From Lachnospiraceae bacterium (lineage in GTDB: Bacteria; Bacillota; Clostridia; Lachnospirales; Lachnospiraceae): a stretch of 35,884 nucleotides of DNA. Made by a program: the position numbers and the translations under genes. The notes under the pieces are model-generated. The model was not told the origin of the DNA, ran no database searches, and saw nothing but the letters and a program-made list of their open reading frames with translations. Below, piece after piece: positions 15,941 to 25,499 of the stretch (position 1 is the first letter of the stretch; each line of letters opens with the position of its first letter). Location: assembly GCA_900751785.1 (NCBI GenBank), contig CAADSM010000134.1, forward strand, positions 1-35,884. Reading direction: 5' to 3'.

Positions 15941-18900
15941 ATGAAAAGACGATGTATCGGGTTCCTTGCTGCTCTGATGCTTACAGTGACAGGCTTTTCT
16001 GTCCCGGCGGCTGCCGCCGGGGAGGCGGATGTATTTCCGGCCTGGAATGTGGCATCCGACAGGCAGGTGGAAGTGTCCAGCGTGGAAGCGGCGCTGCCGG
16101 GGAATGTCGGCGGGCTTGTAGTGGACGGGGACAATGAGACAAGATGGTCCTGTGACGCGATGAAAACAGGGACCTCCGAGGATCAGGAACAGACGCCTCA
16201 ATGGCTGGTGATCGATCTGGAGGCACCGGAGACAGACGTTGACAGTATTACGATCAATTTCTACAAGAAGGTGTGGGGCGCCCAGTATAAGATCCAGACT
16301 GCGTCTACAAACGATGAGGACACAGAGTGGAAGGACGTAAAGTCCATTGAACATGCGAGTGGATCTCTTGCAGACGATTATGTGGAAGAGATCACAGATG
16401 TGGGAACACTTGACAGATACGTGAGATTTTATTTTGAGAAAGTGAATCCTCAGGCTGCGGGAACCGGAGTTTCCATCCGTGAGATCGAAATCATGGGAAA
16501 ACAGCTTGTGACAGGAAATATCTCTCTCGACAAGTCTGTGGAGGTGTCCACGGTTGAAAATGCGATGCCGCAGAATGTGGGAGATAACACAGTTGACGGC
16601 GACAGTGCGACAAGATGGTCCAGTGAGAAGATGAAAGAGAACGGGATCACAGACGACGACGCACAGACAGCACAATGGCTTGTGATCGATCTCGGGACGG
16701 ATCAGTCGGTGGTCGATGACATCAAGATTGATTTCTATCTGAAGGTGTGGGCGACAAAGTACCGGATCGAGACAGCAGCCAGCAGGGATGCGGAGTCCTG
16801 GACAACGGTTGCGGAAGTGGATCGGACGAGCAGCGACGGCGCGGACGATCAGACAGATACATTTTCCGGCAATCAGCTGCTGACAACAGATCTGCAGCGC
16901 TATGTCCGTTTCTATTTTGAGAAGATCAATGTCAATGCGGGCGGTACAGGCGTATCCGTGCGCGAGATCACGATCAACGGGACGCAGCCCTATGTCAGCA
17001 CACCGGGAGAATCAATGACTGCAGAAGAAGTGATGCAGGGGATCACGGAGATCCCGGCATTGACAGCGGACAGCACAAAGGTCGAGCTTCCGGACGTGCC
17101 GGAAGGATTTGAGATCGCTGTGATCGGAAGCGATAAAGAGCAGGTCATCTCCAATGACGGCGTGATCACAGACCGCAATATCGGTGACAGGGAAGTGACG
17201 ATCCTGGTCGAAGTGAGCTCTGTGACAGAGAATGACGAGGAAGAGGCGGACACTGCAAGAAAGAACTTTACACTTACCGTGCCGTCAAAGAATGCATTTT
17301 ATCCGGAGTATTTTCCGGCAGTTGATAATCCTAACAGCAAGCCGGCGGTGATACCGACGCTCCAGGAGTGGTACGGCTATGAAGGAAATTATACGCTCAG
17401 CGCTGAATCGCGCATCGTCATCAATGACGCGGCCAATGTCGGCCTGCAGGCGGCAGCCGAGAACATGCAGGGCGATCTGGAAGAGTTCGCGGGAGTGAAG
17501 CCGGAGATCGTGTCAGGCACAGCGGCTGATGCATCTTCCGCTGATATCTATATTGAATCGCAGACAGAGGATATATATGACACTGGCGATGAAGGCTATT
17601 TCATGACGACAGATGAGAATGGAGTGCGTATCTACAGCAGCACTTATACAGGCGCTCTCTACGGCACTGTCACGGCAGAGCAGATCCTGTGGCAGGATGA
17701 CGGAAATGATAATATTCCGTGCGGCGTGATCCGCGACTATCCGGACTATGAGATCCGCAGCGTGATGTTTGATGTGGGAAGGATTCCGCACCGCCTTCAG
17801 TATCTCCAGGATTATACAAAGATCCTGACCTGGTACAAGATGAATGAGTTCCAGCTCCATCTTAACGATGATTTTACCTACAGCCCGGAAGGACTTCCGA
17901 GCGGTTCTGAGTGGAACGGCATGCACCGTCTTGAGAGCGATGCTTTCCCGAGCCTGACGGAAAATCAGGCATATACCGGCGAGAGGTTTGAATATTTTAA
18001 TGAAGTATACGGCGATCCGGTCTATACAAAAGATGATTACCGAAATCTGGAAGATATGGCGAATGCGGGCGGAATTGACCTGATCCCTGAAATTGACACG
18101 CCGTCCCACTCTAATGCGTACATAAGATATGCGCAGGAGAATCCGGATGAGATTGACTGGCTCGGACCGATCCAGTCGAACAATAACGCTCAGATGCTGG
18201 CGCTGGACATCAACAGCAGCAATGCAAATGAAGCGGCAAAAGCGCAGACAGCGAGAAAATTCATGGAGGCTCTGTACGATGACTATCTGGGCGGAGACGA
18301 TCCGGTGTTCAGCGGTGATACGGTAAATATCGGAGCGGACGAATACTGGGATAAGAGTAATCCGGAAGCATACCGCCAGTACGTGGTATTCCTTGATGAG
18401 CTGATGCAGAAGTACGGCAAGACGACCCGCATGTGGGGAGCTTTGAAGCTCTTCCCGGGAGAGACAGAGATCTCGCCGGACAATATCATTCTGGATATTT
18501 GGGCAACATACGAGGATGACCCAATTGCCCGCCTCGAAGACGGATTCCGCGTGGTCAACTTCCCGCAGCCGTATTTGTACACTACGCCGGGGCGCGATCA
18601 TAAGGATATGATCGTGGAGGAATGGCTGTTCAAAAATTGGGATCCGACGATATTTAACGGGAACATCCGCGCGGAAGCGGGAGAACCGCTTCTGCTCGGC
18701 GCAAAAGCCTCTATCTGGGGCGATGAGTTCCGTGAAGGTATCGTAGAGGCAGATCTTCATGAGAGAGCGCTCCGCTCGGTGGCAATGGTTGCTGAGAAGA
18801 CATGGGGCGGCTCAGAGAAGACAGACGATTATATTGCATATCAGGAGACATTTGACCGGCTGCAGGAAGGACCTGGAGCTCAGATCGCAATGACGATCGA

Positions 18901-21052
18901 CAGCCAGACCGATGTTGTGGCGGACTATGATATGAGCAGGACAGAAGAGACAGACGGAACGATCACCGTAAAAGACAGCAGCGGAAATGGCTATGACGCG
19001 CAGGTCACCAACGGAAAGGTCGTGGAGGTCGATGGAGAGATGATGATCGAATTTGACGGCTCGACTGTCATGACGACACCGCTCCAGACTCTGGCATATC
19101 CGTATACTGTTTCCTTTGATGTAAAGGCGTCCGAGGGCAATACAGAAGATTCCCTTCTCTTCTCAGGGTATGACGGACAGCTTCTCGCGAAGGGGCTGGA
19201 TAATGACTATATTTCATTGAACCGGAGTTTCTATCACCAGTCATTTGACTATGAGATACCGGAGGATGAAAGCGTGACTGTCACCATTGTCGGAACTGCC
19301 CGCAATACAAAGATGTATGTGGACGGACAGCTTGTGAAGATGCTGTATTCTTCCGATTCAGGAAAGTCTGATGAGTATTTCAGCACATTTGTATTCCCGA
19401 TGGAGGAGATCGGGGAGAATTTCCACGGATATATCGGAAACATCAAGGCATACAACAAAGCGCTTGAGCCGGATATGATCCGTACAGACACAGCGGATGT
19501 GACAGAGGTCAATGTGGCGCTGAACAGGAATGCATATTCCGAGAGATTTGGAAACCAGCCGGATCTGAACACGGGACTCCTGAAATATCATCCGGCGTCC
19601 AAGGCTACAGACGGTGACAAAGCAGATGCAGAGGCGGAGATCACGTCTACAGACCCGAACTCCTACTGGATCAGCTCCAACAACAACAGCGACTACCTGA
19701 TGGTAGATCTTGGCGAGGAGCGTCAGGTGAGCAGGGTGGTCCTGACATGGGAAGGACAGTATACGGCAGGCGGATTCGACATCCAGGTATCCACGGATGG
19801 ATCAGAATGGCAGACCGTGAAGCAGGTGAGAGGAAATACATCCTCCGTTACGGAAGTGATTCTGGATACGCCGGCGGCTGCACGCTATGTGAAGATGCAG
19901 GGCGTGTCAAGAAACGCGAACTATTACGGCGTGCGCGAGATGGAAGTGTATGAGAAGGTTGACAGGAGCGGTCTGAGCGGACTGCTCGCAGAAGTGAAGC
20001 AGGTGATCGCGGACAAGGATCTGGAAAACAGCGGGGACGAGACAGCGATCGCACTGGTCGAGGCAGTGATCCCGGCTGAGAATGCAATGGACAATGCAGC
20101 GGCAGCGCAGAAGGAGATCGAGACAGCACAGGCGGTCCTCAGCGAGAAGTATGAGGCATATAAGGAGAGCGCGGGAGAACCGGAGCCTCCGGAGACGCTT
20201 GACACAGATCTTCTGGAGTATACGATCGGGCTTGCATCTTCAGCAGACTTGACAGACGTTGTTCCTGCGGTTGTAGAAAGGTTCAACGCAGCCTTCGCAT
20301 CGGCTCAGGAGATCCTTGAGAAGGCGAAAGCGGGAGATCCTTCGGTCACGCAGGAGATGATCGACGAAAGCTGGAGAGAGCTGATCTCAGTGATGCAGTA
20401 TCTGTCCTTCAGACAGGGAGACAAGAGTGATCTGGAGAAGGTCGTTGCCATGGCGGAGGAGCTTGATCTGGACAAATATCTGGATGAAGGAAAGGATGCT
20501 TTCGAGGCGGCTCTGGCAAACGCACAGGCTGTCCTGGCGGACGAGAATGCAATGCAGGACAGCGTAGATCCGGCTTGGAGAGAGCTGCTCAAGGCGATGA
20601 GCGAGCTCAGGCTGAAACCGGACAAATCTGCGCTGGAAGAGCTGATCGCACAGGCACAGGGCCTGAATGAGGCAGATTATGAAGAAACCTCCTTCCGCGC
20701 AATGCTGAGTGTGCTTGCAGAGGTGCAGGCGGTCTATGACGACAGCAGTGCGGCTCAGGATGAGATCGATGCAGCTGCAGAGAAGCTTCAGGCGGCTCTG
20801 GACGGACTGACAGCAAAGGCAGATGCACCTGCAGGTACGGATGGCTCACAGAATGCGGGAGACGCGCAGGATACAGCCGGCGGTGAGAAGCAGACTGGTG
20901 CAGACAGCGGACAGGCAGATGAGTCCGGAGAATCGAAGACAGCACCAGGCAAAGCGGTGAAGACAGGAGACACATTCACCTATATGCTCTGGGCAGCGGC
21001 GGTTCTTGCAGCTGGTGCGGTCATCCTCCTGGAGAAGAAAAAACAAAAGTAA
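15941..21052 (+). CDS. Cell-surface GH20 beta-N-acetylhexosaminidase/lacto-N-biosidase-like
   Basis: A 1703-residue exported enzyme. Order: signal peptide (1-27, ending AAAA); two related F5/8-type-C/CBM32-like domains (about 30-187, 190-348; both contain VDGD-x-x-TRWS); an Ig-like spacer (360-448); GH20b domain (452-600); GH20 barrel (603-965) with catalytic pair D800-E801 in VNIGADEYW; a LamG-like sandwich (995-1180); a third F5/8 domain (1190-1338); three to four helical FIVAR-like repeats (1345-1625); a Gly/Ser/Asp-rich wall spanner; and a terminal VKTGD, hydrophobic stretch and EKKKQK tail typical of sortase sorting signals. GH20 enzymes release terminal GlcNAc/GalNAc or lacto-N-biose with substrate-assisted catalysis. 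Mucin or milk-glycan foraging is likely; the exact substrate is not readable. ATG 15941 beats 15908 because it places the signal peptide at the N-terminus after GTGGGG. Confidence 0.92.
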   Translation: MKRRCIGFLAALMLTVTGFSVPAAAAGEADVFPAWNVASDRQVEVSSVEAALPGNVGGLVVDGDNETRWSCDAMKTGTSEDQEQTPQWLVIDLEAPETDVDSITINFYKKVWGAQYKIQTASTNDEDTEWKDVKSIEHASGSLADDYVEEITDVGTLDRYVRFYFEKVNPQAAGTGVSIREIEIMGKQLVTGNISLDKSVEVSTVENAMPQNVGDNTVDGDSATRWSSEKMKENGITDDDAQTAQWLVIDLGTDQSVVDDIKIDFYLKVWATKYRIETAASRDAESWTTVAEVDRTSSDGADDQTDTFSGNQLLTTDLQRYVRFYFEKINVNAGGTGVSVREITINGTQPYVSTPGESMTAEEVMQGITEIPALTADSTKVELPDVPEGFEIAVIGSDKEQVISNDGVITDRNIGDREVTILVEVSSVTENDEEEADTARKNFTLTVPSKNAFYPEYFPAVDNPNSKPAVIPTLQEWYGYEGNYTLSAESRIVINDAANVGLQAAAENMQGDLEEFAGVKPEIVSGTAADASSADIYIESQTEDIYDTGDEGYFMTTDENGVRIYSSTYTGALYGTVTAEQILWQDDGNDNIPCGVIRDYPDYEIRSVMFDVGRIPHRLQYLQDYTKILTWYKMNEFQLHLNDDFTYSPEGLPSGSEWNGMHRLESDAFPSLTENQAYTGERFEYFNEVYGDPVYTKDDYRNLEDMANAGGIDLIPEIDTPSHSNAYIRYAQENPDEIDWLGPIQSNNNAQMLALDINSSNANEAAKAQTARKFMEALYDDYLGGDDPVFSGDTVNIGADEYWDKSNPEAYRQYVVFLDELMQKYGKTTRMWGALKLFPGETEISPDNIILDIWATYEDDPIARLEDGFRVVNFPQPYLYTTPGRDHKDMIVEEWLFKNWDPTIFNGNIRAEAGEPLLLGAKASIWGDEFREGIVEADLHERALRSVAMVAEKTWGGSEKTDDYIAYQETFDRLQEGPGAQIAMTIDSQTDVVADYDMSRTEETDGTITVKDSSGNGYDAQVTNGKVVEVDGEMMIEFDGSTVMTTPLQTLAYPYTVSFDVKASEGNTEDSLLFSGYDGQLLAKGLDNDYISLNRSFYHQSFDYEIPEDESVTVTIVGTARNTKMYVDGQLVKMLYSSDSGKSDEYFSTFVFPMEEIGENFHGYIGNIKAYNKALEPDMIRTDTADVTEVNVALNRNAYSERFGNQPDLNTGLLKYHPASKATDGDKADAEAEITSTDPNSYWISSNNNSDYLMVDLGEERQVSRVVLTWEGQYTAGGFDIQVSTDGSEWQTVKQVRGNTSSVTEVILDTPAAARYVKMQGVSRNANYYGVREMEVYEKVDRSGLSGLLAEVKQVIADKDLENSGDETAIALVEAVIPAENAMDNAAAAQKEIETAQAVLSEKYEAYKESAGEPEPPETLDTDLLEYTIGLASSADLTDVVPAVVERFNAAFASAQEILEKAKAGDPSVTQEMIDESWRELISVMQYLSFRQGDKSDLEKVVAMAEELDLDKYLDEGKDAFEAALANAQAVLADENAMQDSVDPAWRELLKAMSELRLKPDKSALEELIAQAQGLNEADYEETSFRAMLSVLAEVQAVYDDSSAAQDEIDAAAEKLQAALDGLTAKADAPAGTDGSQNAGDAQDTAGGEKQTGADSGQADESGESKTAPGKAVKTGDTFTYMLWAAAVLAAGAVILLEKKKQK

Positions 21053-21089
21053 AGATATTCTATAAGATGATATAGAAGAATAGAAAAGA

Positions 21090-21137
21090 ACCGGAGTGCC
21101 GGCCGAGCTGCTCGGCTGATGCTCCGGTCCTTTTTTT
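21090..21137 (+). terminator. Intrinsic terminator of the GH20 gene
   Basis: Outer stem ACCGGAG (21090-21096)/CTCCGGT (21122-21128), inner GCCGAG/CTCGGC (21102-21107/21111-21116), then CC and seven T residues. Confidence 0.88.
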
Positions 21138-21186
21138 GCGCACACGGCGCATGGATAAGATAAAACTGCAAAAGGCTGGCAGAGAC

Positions 21187-21213
21187 AAAAAAATCTGCCG
21201 CAGATGCGGCAGA
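21187..21213 (-). terminator. Intrinsic terminator of the minus-strand membrane gene
   Basis: TCTGCCGC (21194-21201) and GCGGCAGA (21206-21213); read on the minus strand the stem is followed by seven T residues (21187-21193). Confidence 0.88.
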
Positions 21214-21243
21214 CTTGAATATCTATTTGCCAGATGAGGACGC

Positions 21244-21690
21244 TCAGTTTTTCTTGAAGCGTGACAGCAGTCCTTTTTTCTTTTTCACAGGCGGCTGGAT
21301 CGATCCGCCGCGCACACTCTTGATCCCTGTTATGTAGAGGCCGCTGACAACGACTTTGGCTTCCTTTTTCACCGGGAGTACTTCAAATACTTTGGCGTCG
21401 CACATAAGCGTCATGATTCTGGGACCGACCTTTGCTTTGACGATCGGAACTTTTGTACCTCTTAAGTATTTGGGAGTATTCTCAGTCACGGCTGCCGGAA
21501 GTCCGGCTTCTTTTAGTTTCATCCTCTTTTTATCGATGATCAGCATACTCATGGTCTGTGCTACTGCAGCCATCTGCTCTTCCTGTTCGGCCTGCTTCTT
21601 CTCAGCCCTCTTTCCGAAGAAATACAATGCGATGCATGCTGCGATCAGTATCACGAGAATGATGAGCATGACGATTACTGGTGTACTCAC
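21244..21690 (-). CDS. Small single-TM protein of unknown function
   Basis: A 148-residue protein with a hydrophobic N-terminal segment (about 4-25), a short charged coiled stretch (FGKRAEKKQAEQEEQM, 25-40) and a soluble C-terminal domain (50-130) rich in beta-type residues (TKVPIVKAKVGPRIMTLM; EAKVVVSGLYITGIKSV), ending in a very basic tail KKKKGLLSRFKKN. The shape, one membrane anchor plus a cytoplasmic domain, recalls YajC-like proteins, but no family was recognised. Start: GTG at 21690 with GAGGAGG just upstream; the frame is open to 21747 but that start has no ribosome site. It has its own promoter and terminator and no partner genes. Confidence 0.75.
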   Translation of the reverse strand: MSTPVIVMLIILVILIAACIALYFFGKRAEKKQAEQEEQMAAVAQTMSMLIIDKKRMKLKEAGLPAAVTENTPKYLRGTKVPIVKAKVGPRIMTLMCDAKVFEVLPVKKEAKVVVSGLYITGIKSVRGGSIQPPVKKKKGLLSRFKKN

Positions 21691-21737
21691 GATAAATTCC
21701 TCCTCAACCCTTGTTTTTCCGCTGGTTCGCATGTAGT

Positions 21738-21766
21738 ATTGTATCATTGTTTTTGGGCAAGTGCAA
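21738..21766 (-). promoter_or_regulatory. Promoter of the small membrane-protein gene
   Basis: On the minus strand TTGCAC (21766-21761), 17-bp spacer, TACAAT (21743-21738). Confidence 0.6.
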
Positions 21767-21771
21767 GCGAT

Positions 21772-21816
21772 TTGACATTTTGGGGGTTACTTTTCGGAGA
21801 GAAAACTAGTATACTA
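21772..21816 (+). promoter_or_regulatory. Probable cls promoter region with palindrome
   Basis: A TATACT at 21810-21815 lies 17 bp after TTACTT (21787-21792); a perfect TTGACA at 21772-21777 is too far upstream for that -10. TAGTATACTA (21807-21816) is a perfect palindrome over the -10 and could be an operator. The element pairing is uncertain. Confidence 0.4.
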
Positions 21817-21868
21817 TTAATAGCGGCATTTTTGGGGATGTGCCGTGTTTCAATAGAAGGAGTTATTT

Positions 21869-23344
21869 ATGGCAGAAACAATTTGGAACGGAGCGGTGAC
21901 GGCCTACTATTTTATAATGGATAATCTGGTCATCATTAATGTGTTTTTTGCGCTGATCATTGTTTTCTTTCAGCGAAGGTCTCCGCAGACTGTCTGGACA
22001 TGGCTGCTTCTGCTTTATTTTATACCGATCCTTGGGTTTATCCTGTACCTTGTGATCGGACAGGATTTTCATAAGAGCAGGATGTTTAAAGCAAAGGAGA
22101 TAGAGGGAGAGCTGAAATATGCCGTGCGGCGGCAGGAAGAGACGATCTCGCAGAAAAGGCTGATACCGGTCAATGCGTCTGTGAGGAGATTCAGAGACTT
22201 GATCCTCTATAATCTTGAGGCGGGAGAAGCGGTCCTCACGGATAATAATGATGTCAGGATCTATACTGACGGAAAAGAGAAGTTCCGCGCGCTGATCAAA
22301 GAGATGCAGCAGGCGCGGAAGTATATCCATCTGCAGTACTATATCATCCGGAATGACGAACTCTGGCAGGAGATCGAAGCTGTGCTGATCCAGAAGGCAC
22401 GGGAGGGTGTTCAGGTGCGGGTGCTTTTCGACAGTATGGGGTGCCGCACCATGCACAACAAAGACTGGGAGCGTCTGGAAAAGGAGGGGATCCAGGTCGC
22501 GGAGTTCTTTCCGGCGCTTCTCGGACAGCTTCAGCTCCGCGTAAATTACCGCAATCACAGGAAGATCGTTGTCATAGACGGAAGGATCGGATTTGTCGGC
22601 GGATTCAACGTGGGAAGAGAATATCTTGGAAAGGACCAGAAATTCGGTTATTGGAGGGACACCCATCTCTGCATCGAGGGCGCGGCCGTGACATCTCTGG
22701 CCGTAAGGTTCGTGCTCGACTGGAATTATGCGGCGAAGGAAAATCTCTTCCTGGAGGACACGCTGTTTGAGATACCGCAGTATGTGCGCCAGGGCAGGGA
22801 TCCGGTGCAGATCATATCCAGCGGTCCGGATTCGCAGATCAAGACGATACATGACAACTATCTGCGGCTGATCCACAGCGCCAGGGATCATGTATATATC
22901 CAGACGCCCTATTTTATACCGGATGATTCCATCCTGGACGCACTGAAGATCGCAAGCAGGTCTGGGATCGACGTGCGTATCATGATACCGTGCAAGCCCG
23001 ATCATCCTTTCGTCTACTGGGCGACCTATTCTTATATCGGGGATATGACGGAAGCGGGCGCAAAATGTTATGTTTACAACAACGGGTTCCTGCACGCCAA
23101 GACAATGTGCGTGGACGGCATGGTCGCATGTGTGGGGACCGCGAATATGGATATCAGGAGCTTTGGCCTGAATTTTGAGGTCAATGCAGTGATCTACAGT
23201 GAGAGGACTGTTCAGCGCCTTGAACGCGCATTTGAAAATGATATGACACAGTGTACCCATGTGACAAGAAAAGTCTATGAGGACAGAGGAATCGTGGTCA
23301 AAGCAAAAGAACAGTTTTCAAGGCTTCTGTCGCCGCTTCTGTAG
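21869..23344 (+). CDS. cls: Cardiolipin synthase (phospholipase D type)
   Basis: A 491-residue membrane enzyme that condenses two phosphatidylglycerols into cardiolipin and glycerol. Two N-terminal TM segments (about 16-34, 42-63) anchor two phospholipase D domains, each with an HKD motif: H230-K232-D237 in NHRKIVVIDG and H409-K411-D416 in LHAKTMCVDG, followed by GGFN and GTANMDIRS. Length and layout are those of bacterial Cls. ATG 21869 follows AGAAGGAG. It is separate from the divergent gene upstream. Confidence 0.95.
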   Translation: MAETIWNGAVTAYYFIMDNLVIINVFFALIIVFFQRRSPQTVWTWLLLLYFIPILGFILYLVIGQDFHKSRMFKAKEIEGELKYAVRRQEETISQKRLIPVNASVRRFRDLILYNLEAGEAVLTDNNDVRIYTDGKEKFRALIKEMQQARKYIHLQYYIIRNDELWQEIEAVLIQKAREGVQVRVLFDSMGCRTMHNKDWERLEKEGIQVAEFFPALLGQLQLRVNYRNHRKIVVIDGRIGFVGGFNVGREYLGKDQKFGYWRDTHLCIEGAAVTSLAVRFVLDWNYAAKENLFLEDTLFEIPQYVRQGRDPVQIISSGPDSQIKTIHDNYLRLIHSARDHVYIQTPYFIPDDSILDALKIASRSGIDVRIMIPCKPDHPFVYWATYSYIGDMTEAGAKCYVYNNGFLHAKTMCVDGMVACVGTANMDIRSFGLNFEVNAVIYSERTVQRLERAFENDMTQCTHVTRKVYEDRGIVVKAKEQFSRLLSPLL

Positions 23345-23397
23345 AAGCGCGCGGGAGCAGAAATAAAATATAATAACTATATGGAGGAAGAAGCAAC

Positions 23398-24471
23398 ATG
23401 AAGAAGAAACTTGCAGCCGTTCTGACGGCAGCCGCGCTCACAGCCGGACTGCTCGCGGGATGCAGCGGAGACCTGTCCAATGAATACGTGACAGTGAAAC
23501 AGTACAAAGGACTGGAGGTGACTCAGGCAGAGGCGCAGGAGATCACAGACGACTATGTGGAGCAGGTAATCCAGAGCAATCTCAGTGCGGCAATGACGAC
23601 GGAGCCGATCACAGACCGCGCTGCTCAGAGCGGAGACTGGGTGAATATTGATTATACAGGATATATCGACGAGGCGACATTTGAAGGCGGTTCAGCTGAG
23701 GGGGCTGACCTGGAGCTGGGATCCGGCAGCTTTATCGGAGCGACCGAGGAGTATGCCGGATTTGAGGATCAGATCGTGGGACACAATACAGGCGAAGAGT
23801 TCGACATTACGGTCCAGTTCCCGGAGGATTATCAGGATACGACGAAAGCGGGCGTGGTGGCTCGTTTTCATATCGTGCTCAACGAGATCTACAGCCAGAA
23901 CGTTCCGGAGCTGACGGATGAGTGGGTGGCAGAGAACAGCCAGGATTCTGCGACGGTGGATGAGTACCGCGAGGAGGTCAGGAGCCAGCTTGAAGAGAGC
24001 AGCGAACAGTCTGCAAGATCAGAGCTCGAGACCGGCGTGCAGCAGGCGCTCCTGGAGCAGAGTGAGATGAAGAAATATCCGGACGGCGCGGTGGACGAGC
24101 AGGTACAGCAGGCGAACGATTATTATTCAATGATCGCCAGCATGTACGGAATCGAGCTTTCGGATTTTATCACAGGCTATATGCAGATGACGGAAGACGA
24201 GTTTAATGAGCAGGTGGAGAAGGTTGCGAAGGAGTCTGTCCAGCTCGAGGAGGCGATGAAGCTGATCGCGGAGAAGGAGAATCTGGAGCCGACGGATGAA
24301 GAGTATGAGGAAGCAATCAAAGGATACGCTGAAGAGGCGGGAATGGATGACGTCGACGCGTTTAAAGAGCAGTATGGAGAAGATACACTCAAGGAATCTG
24401 CACTGCTGGAGGCTGTCCTCGACTATCTCGTGGACAACTGTGTCCAGGTGGAAGCGTCTGAAAGTGAATAG
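23398..24471 (+). CDS. Lipoprotein trigger-factor-like peptidyl-prolyl isomerase
   Basis: A 357-residue exported lipoprotein. The signal peptide ends in a lipobox LLAGC with lipidated C22. An FKBP-type isomerase domain (about 72-165; GDWVNIDYTGYID at 80-92, FEDQIVGHNTGEEFDI further on) is followed by a helical trigger-factor C-terminal-like domain (about 170-350; VPELTDEWVAEN, then KYPDGAVDEQVQQ). The ribosome-binding domain of cytoplasmic trigger factor is missing, so it probably assists folding of exported proteins at the outer membrane face, an inference from the domain set. GGAGG lies nine bases before ATG 23398. It sits 53 bp after cls and may be read from it, though a TATAAT at 23369 hints at a separate start. 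Confidence 0.88.
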   Translation: MKKKLAAVLTAAALTAGLLAGCSGDLSNEYVTVKQYKGLEVTQAEAQEITDDYVEQVIQSNLSAAMTTEPITDRAAQSGDWVNIDYTGYIDEATFEGGSAEGADLELGSGSFIGATEEYAGFEDQIVGHNTGEEFDITVQFPEDYQDTTKAGVVARFHIVLNEIYSQNVPELTDEWVAENSQDSATVDEYREEVRSQLEESSEQSARSELETGVQQALLEQSEMKKYPDGAVDEQVQQANDYYSMIASMYGIELSDFITGYMQMTEDEFNEQVEKVAKESVQLEEAMKLIAEKENLEPTDEEYEEAIKGYAEEAGMDDVDAFKEQYGEDTLKESALLEAVLDYLVDNCVQVEASESE

Positions 24472-24492
24472 GACTGATATGAAGGAGAGAAG

Positions 24493-24519
24493 CAGGGGAC
24501 TAAGGTTCCCTGTTTCATT
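24493..24519 (+). terminator. Weak terminator after the foldase gene
   Basis: CAGGGGA (24493-24499) with TTCCCTG (24506-24512), one G-U pair, then TTTCATT. Confidence 0.5.
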
Positions 24520-24547
24520 ATAAAAAAACAAAGGAGGCGTGATTTTT

Positions 24548-25417
24548 ATGAGACTGGAAAACGAAAGGCTCTGTGTGGAGATTGCCGAGCTGGGAGCAGA
24601 GGTTCTGCGGATCTATGACAAGAAGAATGGAAGGGAAGTGCTTTGGGAGGCTGACCCGGCCTACTGGAAGCGCCATTCACCGGTCCTGTTCCCGAATGTG
24701 GGAAAGACGTACAGGAACACGGTTCTGATCAATGGAACGCAGTATCCAACGTCACAGCACGGTTTCGCACGGGACAGCATCTTCAAATGCACCAATTCCA
24801 CGAAAGATTCTGCGTCCTTCCTGCTTGTCTCCAGCGATGAGACAAAGGAAGTATATCCGTTTGACTTTGAACTTTTTATTACATACATCCTGGAAGAGAA
24901 TAAGCTGCATGTCAAATGGGAGGTGCGGAATCCGGCAGATGAGACGATGTATTTTACGATCGGAGGACATCCGGCGTTCCGCTTTGCGGAAAAGGATGAG
25001 GTGAAGGAGGATTATCTTCTGAAGTTCCCGGGAAAGAGTGAGCTGAGATATATCCTTATCGATCCGGCTGAGGCTGCCGCAGATCCGGAGCACGTGCTCA
25101 GCCTACCGCTCAAGGATGAGTGCTGTCCGGTCACGGAGGAGCTCTTTGAGAGGGATGCGCTGATCTTTGACGGAACACAGATCGAGGAAGTGTGGATCTG
25201 CCGTAAGGACGGGACACCGTATGTTGGCATGGAGTGCGCGGGATTCCCGAATTTCGGGATCTGGTCGGTTAAGGATGCGCCTTTTGTCTGCCTGGAGCCG
25301 TGGATGGGAAGGTGCGACGATGCAGGATTTGATAAAGAAATCTCGGAGAAGCCCGGCATCAACAGACTGAACGGCGGAGAGAGCTTTGAGAAGTCGTATA
25401 CGGTCATCGTTGCGTAA
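24548..25417 (+). CDS. Aldose 1-epimerase family protein (LacX-like)
   Basis: A 289-residue galactose-mutarotase-fold protein, which interconverts alpha and beta anomers of sugars. The active-site pattern of the LacX subgroup is visible: HSPVLFPNVG, QHGFARDS (H and R), GGHPAFR (second H) and a late catalytic-type Glu in CLEPWMG. ATG 24548 has AAGGAGG at 24531-24537; GTG 24539 lies too close to it. The natural sugar is unknown; the GH20 enzyme upstream would free sugars, but the link is not direct since the genes are on separate transcripts. Confidence 0.88.
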   Translation: MRLENERLCVEIAELGAEVLRIYDKKNGREVLWEADPAYWKRHSPVLFPNVGKTYRNTVLINGTQYPTSQHGFARDSIFKCTNSTKDSASFLLVSSDETKEVYPFDFELFITYILEENKLHVKWEVRNPADETMYFTIGGHPAFRFAEKDEVKEDYLLKFPGKSELRYILIDPAEAAADPEHVLSLPLKDECCPVTEELFERDALIFDGTQIEEVWICRKDGTPYVGMECAGFPNFGIWSVKDAPFVCLEPWMGRCDDAGFDKEISEKPGINRLNGGESFEKSYTVIVA

Positions 25418-25444
25418 CACGCTGCGCAGCAGGCGCGATGGCAT

Positions 25445-25485
25445 AAAAAGAGGGAGTGATGCGTCTTTGCACCATTCCCTCTTTT
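25445..25485. terminator. Bidirectional terminator between epimerase gene and V-ATPase operon
   Basis: AAAAGAGGGA (25446-25455) pairs with TCCCTCTTTT (25476-25485), with a TGC/GCA helper helix inside. Flanking A and T runs serve both converging transcripts. Confidence 0.85.
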
Positions 25486-25499
25486 GCCGGGATGAAAGG

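Noticed and set aside
17513..18760. 415-codon minus-strand frame inside the GH20 gene
   Set aside because: Covers the conserved GH20 barrel on the opposite strand; no recognisable protein or ribosome site.
21863..23260. 465-codon minus-strand frame opposite cls
   Set aside because: Exactly overlaps cls with its two HKD motifs; a shadow of its codon use.
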